A stretch of 64,000 nucleotides of DNA from Serratia plymuthica NBRC 102599 (GCF_001590925.1 NZ_BCTU01000023.1:23654-87653), one strand, 5' to 3'. Positions 45,138-57,771 are shown, counted from the first letter of the stretch. Notes: a model not told the origin generated them from the sequence alone. Numbers and translations: made by a program.

Positions 45138-45896
45138 ATGTCTACACTGACAACGCTAAAAAATATCACCGTCTCCTTTGGTAGCCGCAAGGTCCTGTCG
45201 AATATTTCGCTCAGCCTCCAGCCGGGTCGTATTCTGACGCTGCTCGGCCCAAACGGTGCAGGTAAATCTACGCTGGTGCGGGTGGTGCTGGGGCTCATTG
45301 CGCCAACCGAAGGCACGCTTGAACGCGAGCCGGGCCTGCGTATCGGCTATGTGCCGCAAAAACTGCACCTCGATGCCACCCTGCCGCTCACCGTCAGCCG
45401 TTTTATGCGCTTGAAACCCGGCGTCAAAAAGGCCGATATCCTGCCGGCACTGAAACGCGTGCAAGCGGCCCATCTGCTCGAGCAACCGATGCAAAAGCTT
45501 TCCGGCGGCGAAAACCAAAGGGTGCTGCTGGCACGTGCGCTGTTGAATAAACCTCAGTTGCTGGTGCTGGATGAACCGACGCAGGGGGTCGACGTCAATG
45601 GCCAACTGGCGCTGTACGATCTGATCGATCAACTGCGTAAAGAGCTGGGCTGCGCGGTATTGATGGTTTCCCATGACCTGCATCTGGTAATGGCGAAAAC
45701 CGATGAGGTGCTGTGCCTCAACCAACATATCTGCTGTTCCGGCGCACCGGAAGTGGTGTCGATGCACCCTGAATTTATCGCCATGTTTGGTAACCGGGGA
45801 GCGGAACAGCTGGCGGTTTATCGCCACCACCATAATCACCGTCACGACCTGCAAGGACGCATTGTGTTGAAGAAAACCGGGGGCCGTGAGGCATGA
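45138..45896 (+). CDS. znuC: Zinc ABC transporter ATPase ZnuC
   Basis: 252-residue ATPase of the zinc importer. Walker [10 protein letters not shown] (about 37-45), signature LSGGE (about 121-125), Walker [13 protein letters not shown] and MVSHD. The C-terminus is histidine-rich ([10 protein letters not shown]), as in other ZnuC proteins. Its stop overlaps the znuB start by 4 bases (ATGA). Confidence 0.96.
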   Translation: MSTLTTLKNITVSFGSRKVLSNISLSLQPGRILTLLGPNGAGKSTLVRVVLGLIAPTEGTLEREPGLRIGYVPQKLHLDATLPLTVSRFMRLKPGVKKADILPALKRVQAAHLLEQPMQKLSGGENQRVLLARALLNKPQLLVLDEPTQGVDVNGQLALYDLIDQLRKELGCAVLMVSHDLHLVMAKTDEVLCLNQHICCSGAPEVVSMHPEFIAMFGNRGAEQLAVYRHHHNHRHDLQGRIVLKKTGGREA

Positions 45897-46678
45897 TCGA
45901 ACTGTTATTACCCGGCTGGCTGGCCGGGGTGTTGTTGGCGGGGGCCGCAGGTCCGCTAGGCTCATTTGTTGTCTGGCGTCGAATGTCCTACTTTGGCGAT
46001 ACCTTGGCGCACGCCTCGCTGTTGGGTGTGGCCTTCGGCCTGCTGTTGGATGTGAATCCTTTCTATGCGGTGATTGCCGTAACGCTGGTGCTGGCTCTGG
46101 TGCTGGTGTGGCTGGAACGTCGGCCACAACTTTCCGTTGATACCCTGCTCGGCATTATGGCGCACAGCGCGCTGTCGCTGGGTCTGGTGGTAGTGGCGTT
46201 AATGTCCAACGTGCGGGTCGATCTGATGGCCTATCTGTTTGGCGATCTGTTGTCTGTCACCTTTAGCGATATCTGGATGATTGGCATCGGCGTCAGCATC
46301 GTGCTGCTGATTCTGTGGTGGCAGTGGCGCAACCTGCTGTCGATGACCATCAGTCCTGAGCTGGCGCACGTAGACGGCGTTAATCTGGTGCGGGCACGCA
46401 CCGTGCTGATGCTGGTCACCGCTCTGACCATTGGTCTGGCAATGAAGTTCGTCGGCGCGCTGATCATCACTTCACTGCTGATTATACCGGCGGCCACGGC
46501 ACGCCGATTCGCCCGCACGCCTGAGCAGATGGCCGGTTATGCAGTGCTGGTGGGCATGCTGGCCGTCACTGGCGGGCTGGCCTTCTCGGCATTTTACGAT
46601 ACCCCGGCAGGCCCCTCGGTAGTGCTGAGCGCTGCGGTGCTGTTTGTGCTGAGTTTATTCAGGAAGCAGCAGGCCTGA
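45893..46678 (+). CDS. znuB: Zinc ABC transporter permease ZnuB
   Basis: 261-residue inner-membrane permease with about eight helices; family motifs [26 protein letters not shown] and [18 protein letters not shown]. Translationally coupled to znuC by ATGA. A strong terminator follows. Confidence 0.96.
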   Translation: MIELLLPGWLAGVLLAGAAGPLGSFVVWRRMSYFGDTLAHASLLGVAFGLLLDVNPFYAVIAVTLVLALVLVWLERRPQLSVDTLLGIMAHSALSLGLVVVALMSNVRVDLMAYLFGDLLSVTFSDIWMIGIGVSIVLLILWWQWRNLLSMTISPELAHVDGVNLVRARTVLMLVTALTIGLAMKFVGALIITSLLIIPAATARRFARTPEQMAGYAVLVGMLAVTGGLAFSAFYDTPAGPSVVLSAAVLFVLSLFRKQQA

Positions 46679-46704
46679 TACCGGGCTGCCGATTGACGTG
46701 ACAA

Positions 46705-46727
46705 GGGCCGCATCAGCGGCCCTTTTT
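46705..46727. terminator. Terminator between znuB and ruvB
   Basis: GGGCCGC (46705-46711) pairs with GCGGCCC (46716-46722), followed by five T. It also forms in the opposite direction for ruvB. Confidence 0.85.
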
Positions 46728-46740
46728 AATGTTTTAATTC

Positions 46741-47745
46741 TTACTCTTCGCGCGCAATGCCAAAGTGTTTATAGGCATGATTGGTCGCCATTCGTCCACG
46801 CGGGGTTCGCTGGATAAAACCCTGCTGGATCAGGAAGGGTTCAATAACGTCTTCGATGGTTTCGCGCTCCTCGCCAATCGCCGCCGCCAGGTTATCCAGG
46901 CCCACCGGTCCGCCGGCGAACTTGTCGATTATCGCCAGCAACAGCTTGCGGTCCATGTAGTCGAAACCTTCGGCGTCAACGTTCAGCATGTCCAGCGCCT
47001 GCATCGCAACTTCGCCATTGATCACGCCGTTGGCCCGGACCTCGGCAAAGTCGCGCACCCTACGCAGCAAGCGGTTGGCGATACGCGGCGTTCCGCGTGC
47101 CCGACGAGCCACCTGGTGAGCGCCCTCTTCCGAGAGATCCAGCCCCAGGCAGTTGGCGCTGCGTGAAACGATATGCTGCAAATCGGCAACCTGATAGAAC
47201 TCCAGGCGCTGCACAATCCCGAAGCGATCGCGCAGCGGTGAGGTCAAAGAACCGGCACGGGTGGTAGCGCCCACCAGCGTAAAGGGCGGCAGATCGAGTT
47301 TGATCGAACGCGCAGCCGGGCCTTCGCCGATCATGATATCCAGTTGGTAATCTTCCATTGCCGGATACAATACTTCTTCCACCACCGGCGACAAGCGATG
47401 GATTTCATCGATAAACAAGACGTCGTGCGGCTCGAGGTTGGTCAGCATCGCCGCCAAATCGCCCGCCTTCTCCAACACCGGGCCGGAGGTAGTGCGCAGG
47501 TTAACGCCCATCTCATTGGCGACGATGTTCGCCAGCGTGGTTTTACCCAGCCCTGGCGGGCCGAAGATCAGCAAATGGTCCAGCGCGTCGCCACGCTGCT
47601 TGGCCGCCTGAATAAAGATTTCCATCTGCTCACGCACGTGCGGCTGGCCGACATATTCCGTCAGCAGCTTTGGCCGAATGGCGCGATCAAGAATTTCTTC
47701 TTCGTTGATCGGCTCAGCAGAAATCAGGCGATCGGCTTCAATCAT
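46741..47745 (-). CDS. ruvB: Holliday junction branch-migration motor RuvB
   Basis: 334-residue AAA+ hexameric motor that drives branch migration with RuvA. Walker [14 protein letters not shown] (about 60-72), Walker [11 protein letters not shown], and C-terminal winged helix with [10 protein letters not shown]. It follows ruvA by about 20 bases in an SOS-type operon. Confidence 0.97.
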   Translation of the reverse strand: MIEADRLISAEPINEEEILDRAIRPKLLTEYVGQPHVREQMEIFIQAAKQRGDALDHLLIFGPPGLGKTTLANIVANEMGVNLRTTSGPVLEKAGDLAAMLTNLEPHDVLFIDEIHRLSPVVEEVLYPAMEDYQLDIMIGEGPAARSIKLDLPPFTLVGATTRAGSLTSPLRDRFGIVQRLEFYQVADLQHIVSRSANCLGLDLSEEGAHQVARRARGTPRIANRLLRRVRDFAEVRANGVINGEVAMQALDMLNVDAEGFDYMDRKLLLAIIDKFAGGPVGLDNLAAAIGEERETIEDVIEPFLIQQGFIQRTPRGRMATNHAYKHFGIAREE

Positions 47746-47764
47746 TCTCTATCCCTTATCAACC

Positions 47765-48379
47765 TTACAGTGCGGCGCGCAGCGCGTCGCGGATCAGGGT
47801 TTCGCAATCGGCGCCCGGCTTGGCGATTTTGCTGACCATGCGGCTGGCTTCCTGCGGTTTATAGCCCAATGCCACCAGTGCAGAAGCGGCTTCTGCTTCC
47901 GCGTCCAGCTCGGCCGCCTGCGTCGCCGAAGCGGGCAGCGTGATCTCACTGCTGTTATTGAACAGATCGCCATTAAGCCCTTTGAAGCGGTCTTTCATTT
48001 CGACCACCAGCCGCTCGGCGGTTTTCTTGCCCACTCCCGGCAATTTCACCAATGTGGTGATCTCTTCACGTTCTACCGCGCTGACAAACTGCTGTGCGGA
48101 CATCCCGGACAGGATAGCCAGCGCCAGTTTTGGGCCCACGCCGTTCACTTTAATCAACTCGCGGAACAGTGCGCGCTCTTGTTTATCGTTGAAGCCGTAC
48201 AATAGCTGCGCGTCTTCGCGCACCACAAATTGGGTAAATACGATAGCTTCTTGCCCCAGGTCCGGCAGCTCATAAAAGCAGGTCATGGGCATATGCACTT
48301 CATAGCCCACGCCATTTGCCTCCAGTAACACCAGCGGCGGCTGTTTTTCCAGAATATATCCTCTGAGACGACCTATCAT
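47765..48379 (-). CDS. ruvA: Holliday junction binding protein RuvA
   Basis: 204-residue tetramer that binds the four-way junction and loads RuvB. OB-fold N-terminal domain, two helix-hairpin-helix motifs ([15 protein letters not shown] and [18 protein letters not shown], about 70-125), and C-terminal RuvB-binding domain. GGAGGG precedes the ATG. A LexA-type box lies about 75 bases upstream. Confidence 0.97.
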   Translation of the reverse strand: MIGRLRGYILEKQPPLVLLEANGVGYEVHMPMTCFYELPDLGQEAIVFTQFVVREDAQLLYGFNDKQERALFRELIKVNGVGPKLALAILSGMSAQQFVSAVEREEITTLVKLPGVGKKTAERLVVEMKDRFKGLNGDLFNNSSEITLPASATQAAELDAEAEAASALVALGYKPQEASRMVSKIAKPGADCETLIRDALRAAL

Positions 48380-48444
48380 TTACCCTCCTGCAGAATTCTT
48401 GAGCATGACCGACTGCCATGCCGTGCTGGTAAAGCTTATAACAT

Positions 48445-48470
48445 AAAAAAGGCTGGATGAATATCCAGCC
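48445..48470 (-). terminator. Hairpin that ends ruvC and doubles as the ruvAB LexA box
   Basis: GGCTGGAT pairs with ATCCAGCC (48470-48463 and 48458-48451 on the minus strand), followed by six T: a terminator for ruvC. The same bases read CTGG-N8-CCAG (48453-48468), the LexA-box pattern of the E. coli ruvAB operator, which likewise is followed by a T-run. Both roles seem likely. Confidence 0.8.
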
Positions 48471-48491
48471 TGAGTTGTCACTGTTCAAGCG

Positions 48492-49013
48492 CTACTTTAA
48501 ACGGCCACGAGCCAGGTTTAACCGCCCTTCGCTCATTCGCAGCACGTTTTGGCTGAGATGGCAGTGGGTGATGGCGATAGCCAGCGCATCGGCGGCGTCC
48601 GCCTGGGGGTTGGCCGACAGTTTAAGCAGCGAGCGCACCATGTGCTGCACCTGCGCCTTCTCTGCCGCACCGGTGCCGACCACCGTTTGCTTCACCTGAC
48701 GCGCCGCATATTCAAACACTTCCAGATCCTGGTTCACGGCAGCAACGATCGCCACGCCGCGCGCCTGCCCGAGTTTGAGCGCCGAATCCGGGTTCTTCGC
48801 CATAAACACCTGTTCGATAGCGAAAAAATCAGGTTTAAACTGGGTGATGATTTCGCTGACGCCTGCGTAGATCAATTTCAGCCGCGTCGGCATGTCGTCC
48901 ACCACAGTGCGAATGCAGCCACTGGCGATATAGCTCAGTTGGCGGCCCTGCTGGCGAATGAGACCATAACCGGTGACGCGCGATCCGGGATCGATACCCA
49001 ATATGATCGTCAT
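48492..49013 (-). CDS. ruvC: Holliday junction endonuclease RuvC
   Basis: 173-residue resolvase that nicks Holliday junctions. Acidic active-site residues lie in [13 protein letters not shown] (Asp about 7), [11 protein letters not shown] (Glu about 66) and [13 protein letters not shown] (two Asp, about 138-141). ATG 49013 gives [11 protein letters not shown], the family start. It is separated from ruvAB by a terminator and probably belongs with yebC-nudB-aspS. Confidence 0.96.
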   Translation of the reverse strand: MTIILGIDPGSRVTGYGLIRQQGRQLSYIASGCIRTVVDDMPTRLKLIYAGVSEIITQFKPDFFAIEQVFMAKNPDSALKLGQARGVAIVAAVNQDLEVFEYAARQVKQTVVGTGAAEKAQVQHMVRSLLKLSANPQADAADALAIAITHCHLSQNVLRMSEGRLNLARGRLK

Positions 49014-49086
49014 CCCTACACCCACCTTGCGTTAAGCATTAACATCGCCAGGCGCTGCCACAGAGCAGCGCCGTACTGCCACTCCA

Positions 49087-49830
49087 TTACAGCGTCGCTG
49101 CAACCTCGTCGGAGATTTCGCCGTTGTGGTAAACCTCCTGCACGTCGTCACAGTCTTCCAGCATGTCGATCAAACGCAACAGCTTCGGCGCGGTTTCTTC
49201 ATCCATATCGGCCTTGGTCGATGGGATCATGGAAACTTCCGCCGAGTCGGCGGTGAAACCGGCCGCAGTCAGCGCATCTTTCACCTCGCCCAGGTTTTCC
49301 CAGGCGGTGAACACGTCGATAACACCGTCGTCGTAGCTGACGATATCTTCAGCACCGGCTTCCAGCGCCGCTTCCATCACCGCATCTTCATCCAGGCCCG
49401 GTGCATAAGTGATTACACCCTTCTTGGTGAACAGATAAGCCACAGAACCGTCGGTGCCGAGGTTACCGCCGCATTTGGTGAAGGCATGACGCACTTCTGC
49501 CACGGTACGGTTGCGGTTGTCGCTCAGGCATTCGATCATGACGGCAGTGCCGCCCGGACCGTAACCTTCATAAATGATGGTTTCCATGTTGGAATCATCA
49601 TCGCCGCCTACGCCACGCGCGATGGCGCGGTTCAGGGTGTCGCGCGTCATGTTGTTGGACAGCGCCTTGTCGATCGCCGCACGCAGACGTGGGTTAGCCC
49701 CTGGATCTCCACCGCCCAGTTTCGCGGCGGTCACCAGCTCGCGAATAATTTTGGTGAAAATTTTACCGCGCTTGGAATCCTGCGCAGCTTTACGGTGCTT
49801 TGTGTTGGCCCACTTACTATGACCTGCCAT
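49087..49830 (-). CDS. yebC: YebC/TACO1-family protein
   Basis: 247-residue conserved protein beginning [20 protein letters not shown]. The family was described as transcription regulators; recent work links it to translation of proline-rich stretches. Sequence cannot decide. It lies between nudB and ruvC as in E. coli. Confidence 0.95.
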   Translation of the reverse strand: MAGHSKWANTKHRKAAQDSKRGKIFTKIIRELVTAAKLGGGDPGANPRLRAAIDKALSNNMTRDTLNRAIARGVGGDDDSNMETIIYEGYGPGGTAVMIECLSDNRNRTVAEVRHAFTKCGGNLGTDGSVAYLFTKKGVITYAPGLDEDAVMEAALEAGAEDIVSYDDGVIDVFTAWENLGEVKDALTAAGFTADSAEVSMIPSTKADMDEETAPKLLRLIDMLEDCDDVQEVYHNGEISDEVAATL

Positions 49831-49849
49831 AAAAAATCTCCGAAAAAAA

Positions 49850-50296
49850 TTACTGGACTGAATTAATCACAAACTCTTCAATCGCCTGCTGATTGCTCCA
49901 GGACTTGGTCAACTTCACGGCTTGCGCCGCCTCAAGCCAGCGGTAAGCATGATGCTCGGTAATCACCGGATCGCGCTCTTCAGGCAACGCCAGACAGAAC
50001 CAGTGCTCTTTATTGCGCGTGGTTCCCGGGGCATAGCGATGTCGCAAATGGACAAAGAGTTCAAACTCCACACAACGCTGGCAATCGAACAACGGCAGAT
50101 TCTCTGCTTCGATATCGATGCCGACTTCTTCCATGACCTCACGCCGTGCGGCATGCGGCGGCGACTCATTTTCCTCCAGGCTACCGGTAACCGACTGCCA
50201 GAATTCGGTATCGTCGCGCCGCTGTAACATCAGCACCCGTCCACTGGATTTGGCGTAAATCACTACCAAAATGGACTCGGGCCGCTTATAGCTCAT
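49850..50296 (-). CDS. nudB: Dihydroneopterin triphosphate diphosphatase NudB
   Basis: 148-residue Nudix hydrolase of folate synthesis; removes pyrophosphate from dihydroneopterin triphosphate. The Nudix box spans about residues 40-62 (GSLEENE...REVMEEVGI). ATG 50296 shares one base with the aspS stop (TGATG), implying translational coupling; the frame upstream to 50338 overlaps aspS and is not needed. Confidence 0.93.
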   Translation of the reverse strand: MSYKRPESILVVIYAKSSGRVLMLQRRDDTEFWQSVTGSLEENESPPHAARREVMEEVGIDIEAENLPLFDCQRCVEFELFVHLRHRYAPGTTRNKEHWFCLALPEERDPVITEHHAYRWLEAAQAVKLTKSWSNQQAIEEFVINSVQ

Positions 50297-52080
50297 CACT
50301 CGTTCTCTTCCGGTAACGCGGCTTTCTTGACCACGCAAATCCCCAACTCCTGCAACGACGCCGGGTTGGCAAAGCTTGGCGCTTCGGTCATCAGACAGGC
50401 AGCAGCGGTGGTTTTCGGGAAGGCAATCACGTCACGAATGTTGTCGGTACCGGTCAGCAGCATCACCAGTCGGTCCAGACCAAAGGCCAGGCCGGCGTGC
50501 GGTGGTGTGCCGTACTTCAATGCATCCAGCAGGAAGCCGAATTTCTCGCGCTGTTCGTGTTCGTTGATGCCCAGAATGCTGAAGACCGTCTGCTGCATTT
50601 CGCTGCGGTGAATACGCACGGAACCGCCGCCCACTTCATAGCCGTTGATCACCATGTCATAGGCATTGGCAATGGCCGTGGTTGGCGCCGAACTCAGCTC
50701 TTCCGGGCTCATGTCGCGCGGTGCGGTGAACGGATGGTGCATCGCCGCCAGGCCGCCCTCACCGTCTTCTTCGAACATTGGGAAGTCCACCACCCACAGC
50801 GGCGCCCAGCTGTCCAGCTTGGTCAGTTGCAGATCACGGCCCAGTTTCAGACGCAGCGCACCCATCGCATCGGTTACAATCTTGAAGCTGTCTGCGCCGA
50901 AGAACAGGATGTCGCCGGTCTGCGCGTTGGTACGCACCAGGATCGCCTCCAGCACTTCCGCGCTGAGGAATTTGGCGATCGGGCTTTGTACGCCTTCCAT
51001 GCCGGCGGTACGGTCGTTGACCTTCAGCCAGGCCAGGCCTTTGGCGCCATAGATGTTAACGAAGGTGCCGTACTCATCGATCAGCTTACGAGTCAGCTGC
51101 GCGCCGCCCGGAACGCAGATAGCGGCTACGCGGCCTTTGGCGTCGTTAGCCGGGCCGGAGAATACTTTGAACTCAACGTCTTTCACCAGATCGGCAACGT
51201 CCACCAACTCCAGCGGGTTACGCAGATCCGGTTTGTCGGAGCCATAGCGACGCATCGCTTCGGCGAAGGTCATGACCGGGAAATCGCCCAGATCCACGCC
51301 CTTCACATCCAGCCACAGGTCACGTGCCAACTTTTCCATCACTTCACGCACTTGATCGGCGGTCATGAAAGAGGTTTCAACGTCGATTTGGGTAAATTCA
51401 GGCTGACGGTCAGCACGCAGATCTTCATCGCGGAAGCATTTGACGATTTGGTAGTAACGATCAAAACCCGACATCATCAGCAGCTGTTTGAACAGCTGTG
51501 GCGACTGCGGCAACGCATAAAACTTACCTTTGTGCACACGGCTCGGCACCAGGTAGTCACGCGCACCTTCCGGCGTGGCTTTGGTCAACATCGGGGTTTC
51601 GATGTCGAGGAAGCCGTTGCTGTCCATAAAGCGACGCACGAAGCTGGTGATTTTGGCGCGGGTCTTCAGGCGATCGGCCATTTCCGGGCGACGCAGATCC
51701 AGGTAGCGGTATTTCAGGCGCGCTTCTTCAGTGTTGACCTGGTTGGAGTCCAGCGGCAACGGCTCGGAGCGGTTGATGATCTCCAGAGCATGAGCGAACA
51801 CTTCCACTTCCCCGGTGGACATATCTTTATTGATTTGGCTGTCCGGACGCGCACGCACGGTGCCGACAATCTGAATGCAGAACTCGTTGCGCAGGTCGTA
51901 TGCCTTGTCAAACGCGGCTTTCTGGTCCGGGTCGAAGAACACCTGCACGATGCCTTCGCGGTCGCGCATATCAATAAAGATCAGGCCGCCCAGATCGCGA
52001 CGACGGTTGACCCAACCACACAAAGTGACTTCCTGGCCCACGTGGGACAGATTCAATTGCCCGCAATATTCAGTACGCAT
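50296..52080 (-). CDS. aspS: Aspartyl-tRNA synthetase AspS
   Basis: 594-residue class II synthetase: N-terminal OB-fold anticodon domain (about 1-110), motif 2 [20 protein letters not shown] (about 212-231), bacterial GAD insertion (about 290-420), and motif 3 [12 protein letters not shown] near 535. Essential charging of tRNA-Asp. First gene of the aspS-nudB-yebC-ruvC run. Confidence 0.97.
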   Translation of the reverse strand: MRTEYCGQLNLSHVGQEVTLCGWVNRRRDLGGLIFIDMRDREGIVQVFFDPDQKAAFDKAYDLRNEFCIQIVGTVRARPDSQINKDMSTGEVEVFAHALEIINRSEPLPLDSNQVNTEEARLKYRYLDLRRPEMADRLKTRAKITSFVRRFMDSNGFLDIETPMLTKATPEGARDYLVPSRVHKGKFYALPQSPQLFKQLLMMSGFDRYYQIVKCFRDEDLRADRQPEFTQIDVETSFMTADQVREVMEKLARDLWLDVKGVDLGDFPVMTFAEAMRRYGSDKPDLRNPLELVDVADLVKDVEFKVFSGPANDAKGRVAAICVPGGAQLTRKLIDEYGTFVNIYGAKGLAWLKVNDRTAGMEGVQSPIAKFLSAEVLEAILVRTNAQTGDILFFGADSFKIVTDAMGALRLKLGRDLQLTKLDSWAPLWVVDFPMFEEDGEGGLAAMHHPFTAPRDMSPEELSSAPTTAIANAYDMVINGYEVGGGSVRIHRSEMQQTVFSILGINEHEQREKFGFLLDALKYGTPPHAGLAFGLDRLVMLLTGTDNIRDVIAFPKTTAAACLMTEAPSFANPASLQELGICVVKKAALPEENE

Positions 52081-52153
52081 ACGCTATCCTTTTGGCTTAA
52101 GCCGATTCCGCGCGGGCTTTTGCGCCGGCCACGCGGCTGTTAACTGATGAACT

Positions 52154-52345
52154 CTATTTATTACCCGGTTTAAAGTCGGTTGCATACCAACCGGTGCCCT
52201 TTAACTGGAAACCCGTGGAAGAAATCAACTTGGTTAACGCGGGCTGCCCACACGCCGGACAGTCAGTCAGCGGCGCATCGGAAAATTTTTGCAATTTCTC
52301 TAACCGAAGGCTGCAAGCACCACATGCATATTCATAAATCGGCAT
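52154..52345 (-). CDS. FmdB-type zinc-ribbon protein
   Basis: 63 residues starting [20 protein letters not shown], with a four-cysteine zinc ribbon (CGAC and CPAC, about residues 8-11 and 31-34) followed by [20 protein letters not shown]. It matches the FmdB/CxxC_CxxC_SSSS family, of unknown role, often found upstream of aspS. ATG 52345 matches the family start; in-frame ATG 52384 does not. Confidence 0.9.
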   Translation of the reverse strand: MPIYEYACGACSLRLEKLQKFSDAPLTDCPACGQPALTKLISSTGFQLKGTGWYATDFKPGNK

Positions 52346-52587
52346 AGTTCGTTGGAGTAAAGTGTGTTGAAAAAAGGCGATCATTATAAAGGAAATTCAT
52401 GCTCCAGATAAGTGCGAACACAGCTTTGTTGCAGCACTAAATGGCGTGTTTTTGTCCGAAGTAACACATTGATTAACAAATTTCTCATTAACCGGTGACC
52501 CTTTTTTCACGTAGCCTGAATTCACCCTGGTTTTAGTGCGCCGTTCTGGCTGCGCATATTTTATCCACCCAGTAACGGGAGACCCCG

Positions 52588-53166
52588 ATGTTGAAACTCG
52601 ATACTCAAACCACAGCGCTGGTGCTGATTGATTTGCAAAACGGCATCCTGCCCTACGCCGGCGGGCCGCACAGTGCCGAAAGCGTGGTAGCCCACGGCGC
52701 GCAACTGGCAGCGCGTTTTCGCTCGCTCGGCGCGCCGGTGATCCTGGTGCGCATCGGCTGGTCCGACACATTTGCCGATGCGCTGAAACAGCCAGTGGAC
52801 AGACCCACACCATCGCCGGCGGGCGGATTACCGGCAAACTGGTGGGAATTTCCGGAATCTCTGGCAGTCAGCGACGGCGATATTCTGGTGACCAAACGTC
52901 AATGGGGCGCGTTTTACGGTACCGAACTGGATTTGCAATTACGCCGCCGCGGCATTAAAACTTTGGTGCTGGGCGGGATCGCCACCAATATCGGCGTTGA
53001 ATCCACCGCCCGCGCCGGCTGGGAGCACGGTTACGAGTTAGTGATAGCCGAAGACCTGTGCAGCGCGCAAAATACTGAGATGCACCGGTTTGCCTTCGAC
53101 AATATTTTCCCACGCCTGGCTCGCGTGCGCAGCACCGGTGAAATTCTTGCCGCACTCGGCGAATAA
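52588..53166 (+). CDS. yecD: Isochorismatase-family protein YecD
   Basis: 192-residue cysteine-hydrolase fold. The Asp ([11 protein letters not shown], about 11-21) and Lys ([14 protein letters not shown]) of the family triad are present, but the third position, normally Cys in a motif like ATNVCVEST, is Gly (ATNIGVEST, about 133-141). E. coli YecD has the same change, as I recall it, so this subgroup may not be a classical hydrolase. First gene of yecD-yecE-yecN. Confidence 0.9.
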   Translation: MLKLDTQTTALVLIDLQNGILPYAGGPHSAESVVAHGAQLAARFRSLGAPVILVRIGWSDTFADALKQPVDRPTPSPAGGLPANWWEFPESLAVSDGDILVTKRQWGAFYGTELDLQLRRRGIKTLVLGGIATNIGVESTARAGWEHGYELVIAEDLCSAQNTEMHRFAFDNIFPRLARVRSTGEILAALGE

Positions 53167-53235
53167 CATTACAGAGGCGTCACATGCCGCGCCCGCGTTT
53201 ACCTCACAAAGACATTCATTAAGGAAGATGACGCG

Positions 53236-54054
53236 TTGATCTACATCGGACTACCACAGTGGCAGCACACAGCCTGGAATCGCATCGGGCTGCGCGATCT
53301 GGCGGATTACAGCCGCTATTTTAACTGCGTGGAAGGCAACACGACTTTCTACGCGTTACCCAAGCTGGAGATCGTTCAGCGCTGGCGCGACATGACCACC
53401 GATGATTTTCGCTTTTGTTTCAAGTTCCCCTCAGAGATCAGCCATAAGGCCGCACTGCGTAACTGCGATGCCGAACTGCAGGCATTTTATCACTGCCTGA
53501 GCCCGGTCCATCAGCGTATCGGGCAGCTTTGGTTGCAGTTACCCTCGGCATTTGGGCCGGATGAGTTGCCGCGCATGTGGCAGTTCTTTGACGAGTTGCC
53601 GAAAGAATTCACCTACGGCGTAGAAGTACGTCACCCGGCTTTCTTCGCCAAGGGCGAGGAAGAGCGGCTGTTGAATCAGGGGTTGCATCAGCGCGGTATC
53701 AACCGGGTGATCCTCGACAGCCGGCCGGTGCATCATGCCGCCCCTGACAGCGCCGCAGTGCGTGACGCCCAGCAAAAGAAACCCAAGCTGCCGGTGCATG
53801 CGCTGGTCACCGCCCACAATCCGCTGGTCCGTTTTATCGGCGGGGACGTGTTGCAAGACAATCTGCGTTGGTTTGATGCCTGGCAGCAGAAACTGCCCAT
53901 ATGGCAACAGCAATCCACCCCCTTCCTGTTTATTCATACGCCGGATAATGGCGATTCACCGCAACAGGCGCAAAAAATCTGGCAGCAGCTTCATCAGGCT
54001 ATTCCTAATTTGCCCCCGCCGCCGGACTGGCCGGAGCAGGATGCACTGTTTTGA
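53236..54054 (+). CDS. yecE: DUF72-family protein YecE
   Basis: 272-residue TIM-barrel-like DUF72 protein (MIYIGLPQWQHTAWNRIGL start; CVEGNTTFYALPKLEIVQRW; FKFPSEISHK). The biochemical role is unknown; metal or nuclease-related activities have been suggested for the fold. TTG at 53236 may be the start codon (TTGATCTACATC), with AAGGAAG 8-10 bases upstream. Neighbours as in E. coli. Confidence 0.88.
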   Translation: MIYIGLPQWQHTAWNRIGLRDLADYSRYFNCVEGNTTFYALPKLEIVQRWRDMTTDDFRFCFKFPSEISHKAALRNCDAELQAFYHCLSPVHQRIGQLWLQLPSAFGPDELPRMWQFFDELPKEFTYGVEVRHPAFFAKGEEERLLNQGLHQRGINRVILDSRPVHHAAPDSAAVRDAQQKKPKLPVHALVTAHNPLVRFIGGDVLQDNLRWFDAWQQKLPIWQQQSTPFLFIHTPDNGDSPQQAQKIWQQLHQAIPNLPPPPDWPEQDALF

Positions 54055-54060
54055 CCGATT

Positions 54061-54086
54061 AATCTGACCGATTACATCAGATTTTT
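54061..54086 (+). terminator. Weak Rho-independent terminator after yecE
   Basis: AATCTGA (54061-54067) pairs with TCAGATT (54077-54083), with T continuing to 54086. Weak AT-rich stem. Confidence 0.5.
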
Positions 54087-54156
54087 CCTCGCGACAGTGA
54101 TTGTAATGGCGGCTATGATGCTCGCTGCCAGTTTTGGTTAGGGAATGGAGTTAAAA

Positions 54157-54552
54157 ATGGTAAGCGCGCTTTATGTCGTGCTCGGCGCATTGTTGTTGAT
54201 CAAACTCTCTTATGACGTGGTTAAGTTAAGGATGCAGTACCGTGTCGCCTACGGAGACGGCGGCTTTTATGAGTTGCAGACCGCCATCCGCGTTCACGGC
54301 AATGCCGTAGAATATATTCCTATCGCCGCCGTACTGCTGGTGATCATGGAAATGAACGGCGCAGGAATATGGATGATCCATATTTGCGGCCTGATGCTGA
54401 TGACCGGGCGCCTGGTGCACTACTACGGTTTGCGTAACCGTGAAGTCCGCTGGCGCCGTTCAGGTATGGCCGCAACCTATATTTCGTTGGTCCTGATGGT
54501 GTTGGCCAACATTTTCTATCTGCCCTGGGATCTGATTTTCAGCCTGTATTGA
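54157..54552 (+). CDS. yecN: MAPEG-family membrane protein YecN
   Basis: 131-residue inner-membrane protein with four helices of the MAPEG (glutathione S-transferase-like) family: MQYRVAYGDGGFYELQTAIR and HGNAVEYIPIAAVLL are the conserved segments, with Arg and Asn-Glu residues that bind glutathione in related enzymes. GGAG precedes ATG 54157, which matches the E. coli start. Activity not established. Confidence 0.9.
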   Translation: MVSALYVVLGALLLIKLSYDVVKLRMQYRVAYGDGGFYELQTAIRVHGNAVEYIPIAAVLLVIMEMNGAGIWMIHICGLMLMTGRLVHYYGLRNREVRWRRSGMAATYISLVLMVLANIFYLPWDLIFSLY

Positions 54553-54646
54553 TCTTCTGTTCGTCATCAGGCGGCCCCGCCGCCTGCTTCCGCTGCGCTT
54601 TCTTGCCGTTATCTGTTAGAATACGCGCCTTCGAATTCTGAACTGA

Positions 54647-56367
<1,721 letters not shown>

Positions 56368-56376
56368 TTCTTGCCA

Positions 56377-56399
56377 AAAGGGCCTGGATAACCAGGCCC
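56377..56399 (-). terminator. Terminator between cmoB and the FKBP gene
   Basis: GGGCCTGG (56380-56387) pairs with CCAGGCCC (56392-56399). On the minus strand TTTT follows, so it mainly ends the FKBP transcript. Confidence 0.7.
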
Positions 56400-56403
56400 C
56401 GCA

Positions 56404-57771
56404 TTACCCCTTATCGGCATCCACTACCCGCAGTTCATACACCATGGTAGCGTTCGGCGGGATTTGCGGCGCATAGCCCGCTTCACCGTAAGCCAGTTCT
56501 GGTGGCACCACCATGGTCAGCGAACCATGATTTCTCAGGTAACCTATCGCCTCACGGAATAACGGCGGATAGGCTGACAGCGGTTGAGAAAGCACCTTCC
56601 CACTGCGATCCATATCCTGAATCACCCGGCCATCGGTCAACATCTCTTTCACCACGATATCCACCAAAGAGGTTTCAGCAATAGCTTCATCGCCCAGGTA
56701 ATCGACCCGGTACCAGAAGCCAGCGGACGATTTCTTTACGCCTTTTTTCTTCCTGAACTCAGAAACGAAAGATTCGCCTTTGGCCTGTTGGTCTTTCACC
56801 GCCTTGGTTCTGCCGGCATTCACCGTTTTTTCCGACTCTGCCAACGCGCTCACCAACACCGCCTCACTCAATTGATAGTGGCCATTGAAGGTGTCGATCA
56901 TGCCGCCCAACAACGTCGTTTTATCGGGATCGATTCCCCACGTTTTACGCTCCGCCAGCAGGGTCTGGATATCTCGTCCCAGCGCTACACCGGCGGCATA
57001 ACTCTGCTGTTCCTGAGGTTTCGTCAACGTCAGCTTGTCCGGCAACAGCGTGGCCCGTGAACGCAGATCGTCAATTTCCTTGCGCAAACGCTTCTCCACC
57101 TGATTGCCGGCAACCCGCTCTTGCTCAGCCTCGCTTGCCCGCTTGCTTACCTGCTCGAATTGCTGAGCTGATTTAGCATTTTCTTCAAGCGCAGCGGCAA
57201 GTTGCAGCCCATTATCTTCAAGCTGTTTCGCCTGCTTTCGGTTTTTATCCTGAAGCTGCGTCAACTGCACCTGAAGTTCCCCCATCGTCTTGTGCGCCTC
57301 AGCTATCAACGCCTGCGCCTGCCGTTCCGTCGGCGTCAGATTTAACGCCTGCCGTACAGCGCTGGCAAACTCACTCAAGGCGGTGAAATCTTGTTGTGAA
57401 GGCGCAGTGTTTGGAGCCGTCAACGTTGAAGCGACGCGCAGCGCCGTTAACTCCTGCTGTAGGGACAGAATGGTGGCCTGTTGGCGCTCAAGTTGAGCTT
57501 CTTTCTCCCGCAACGTTTTGTGGACTGCCATCAATTGTTGCCGTTGATTAGTGGTAGGCTCCCGAACTTGACTCACCTTAACCGTTGGTTTTTGAACCGG
57601 TATCTGGGTTGGCTGCTGCTTGTTTGCCGGTATTTCCTGTGCCCCCTGTTGGTGATATTGTTCGGCAAACTGCAATAAAACGGGCACGCCTTCATCCGCA
57701 TAAAGCGCACCCGACGCCGCCATCAGCGGCAGCATCAGGCTAAAAAAAGTCTGTCGGGAGCAAGAGATCAT
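56404..57771 (-). CDS. Exported FKBP-type peptidyl-prolyl isomerase with long coiled-coil region
   Basis: 455 residues. A signal peptide (about 1-25, ending GALYA) is followed by a long Gln/Glu/Ala-rich region (about 40-240) likely to form a coiled coil, then an FKBP N-terminal dimerisation-type domain (SYAAGVALGRDIQTLL, about 255-350) and a C-terminal FKBP domain (DGRVIQDMDRSG, IPPNATMVYELRVVDAD). Mip/FkpA proteins have the last two domains but not such a long coiled coil. Likely a periplasmic folding factor. Its ATG overlaps the upstream lipoprotein stop (ATGA), so the two are co-translated. ATG 57771 is preferred to 57831. Confidence 0.85.
   Translation of the reverse strand: MISCSRQTFFSLMLPLMAASGALYADEGVPVLLQFAEQYHQQGAQEIPANKQQPTQIPVQKPTVKVSQVREPTTNQRQQLMAVHKTLREKEAQLERQQATILSLQQELTALRVASTLTAPNTAPSQQDFTALSEFASAVRQALNLTPTERQAQALIAEAHKTMGELQVQLTQLQDKNRKQAKQLEDNGLQLAAALEENAKSAQQFEQVSKRASEAEQERVAGNQVEKRLRKEIDDLRSRATLLPDKLTLTKPQEQQSYAAGVALGRDIQTLLAERKTWGIDPDKTTLLGGMIDTFNGHYQLSEAVLVSALAESEKTVNAGRTKAVKDQQAKGESFVSEFRKKKGVKKSSAGFWYRVDYLGDEAIAETSLVDIVVKEMLTDGRVIQDMDRSGKVLSQPLSAYPPLFREAIGYLRNHGSLTMVVPPELAYGEAGYAPQIPPNATMVYELRVVDADKG

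Noticed and set aside
50497..52143. 548-codon open frame on the plus strand
   Set aside because: It is entirely antisense to aspS, uses the third-base pattern of that gene, and has no domain or ribosome site.
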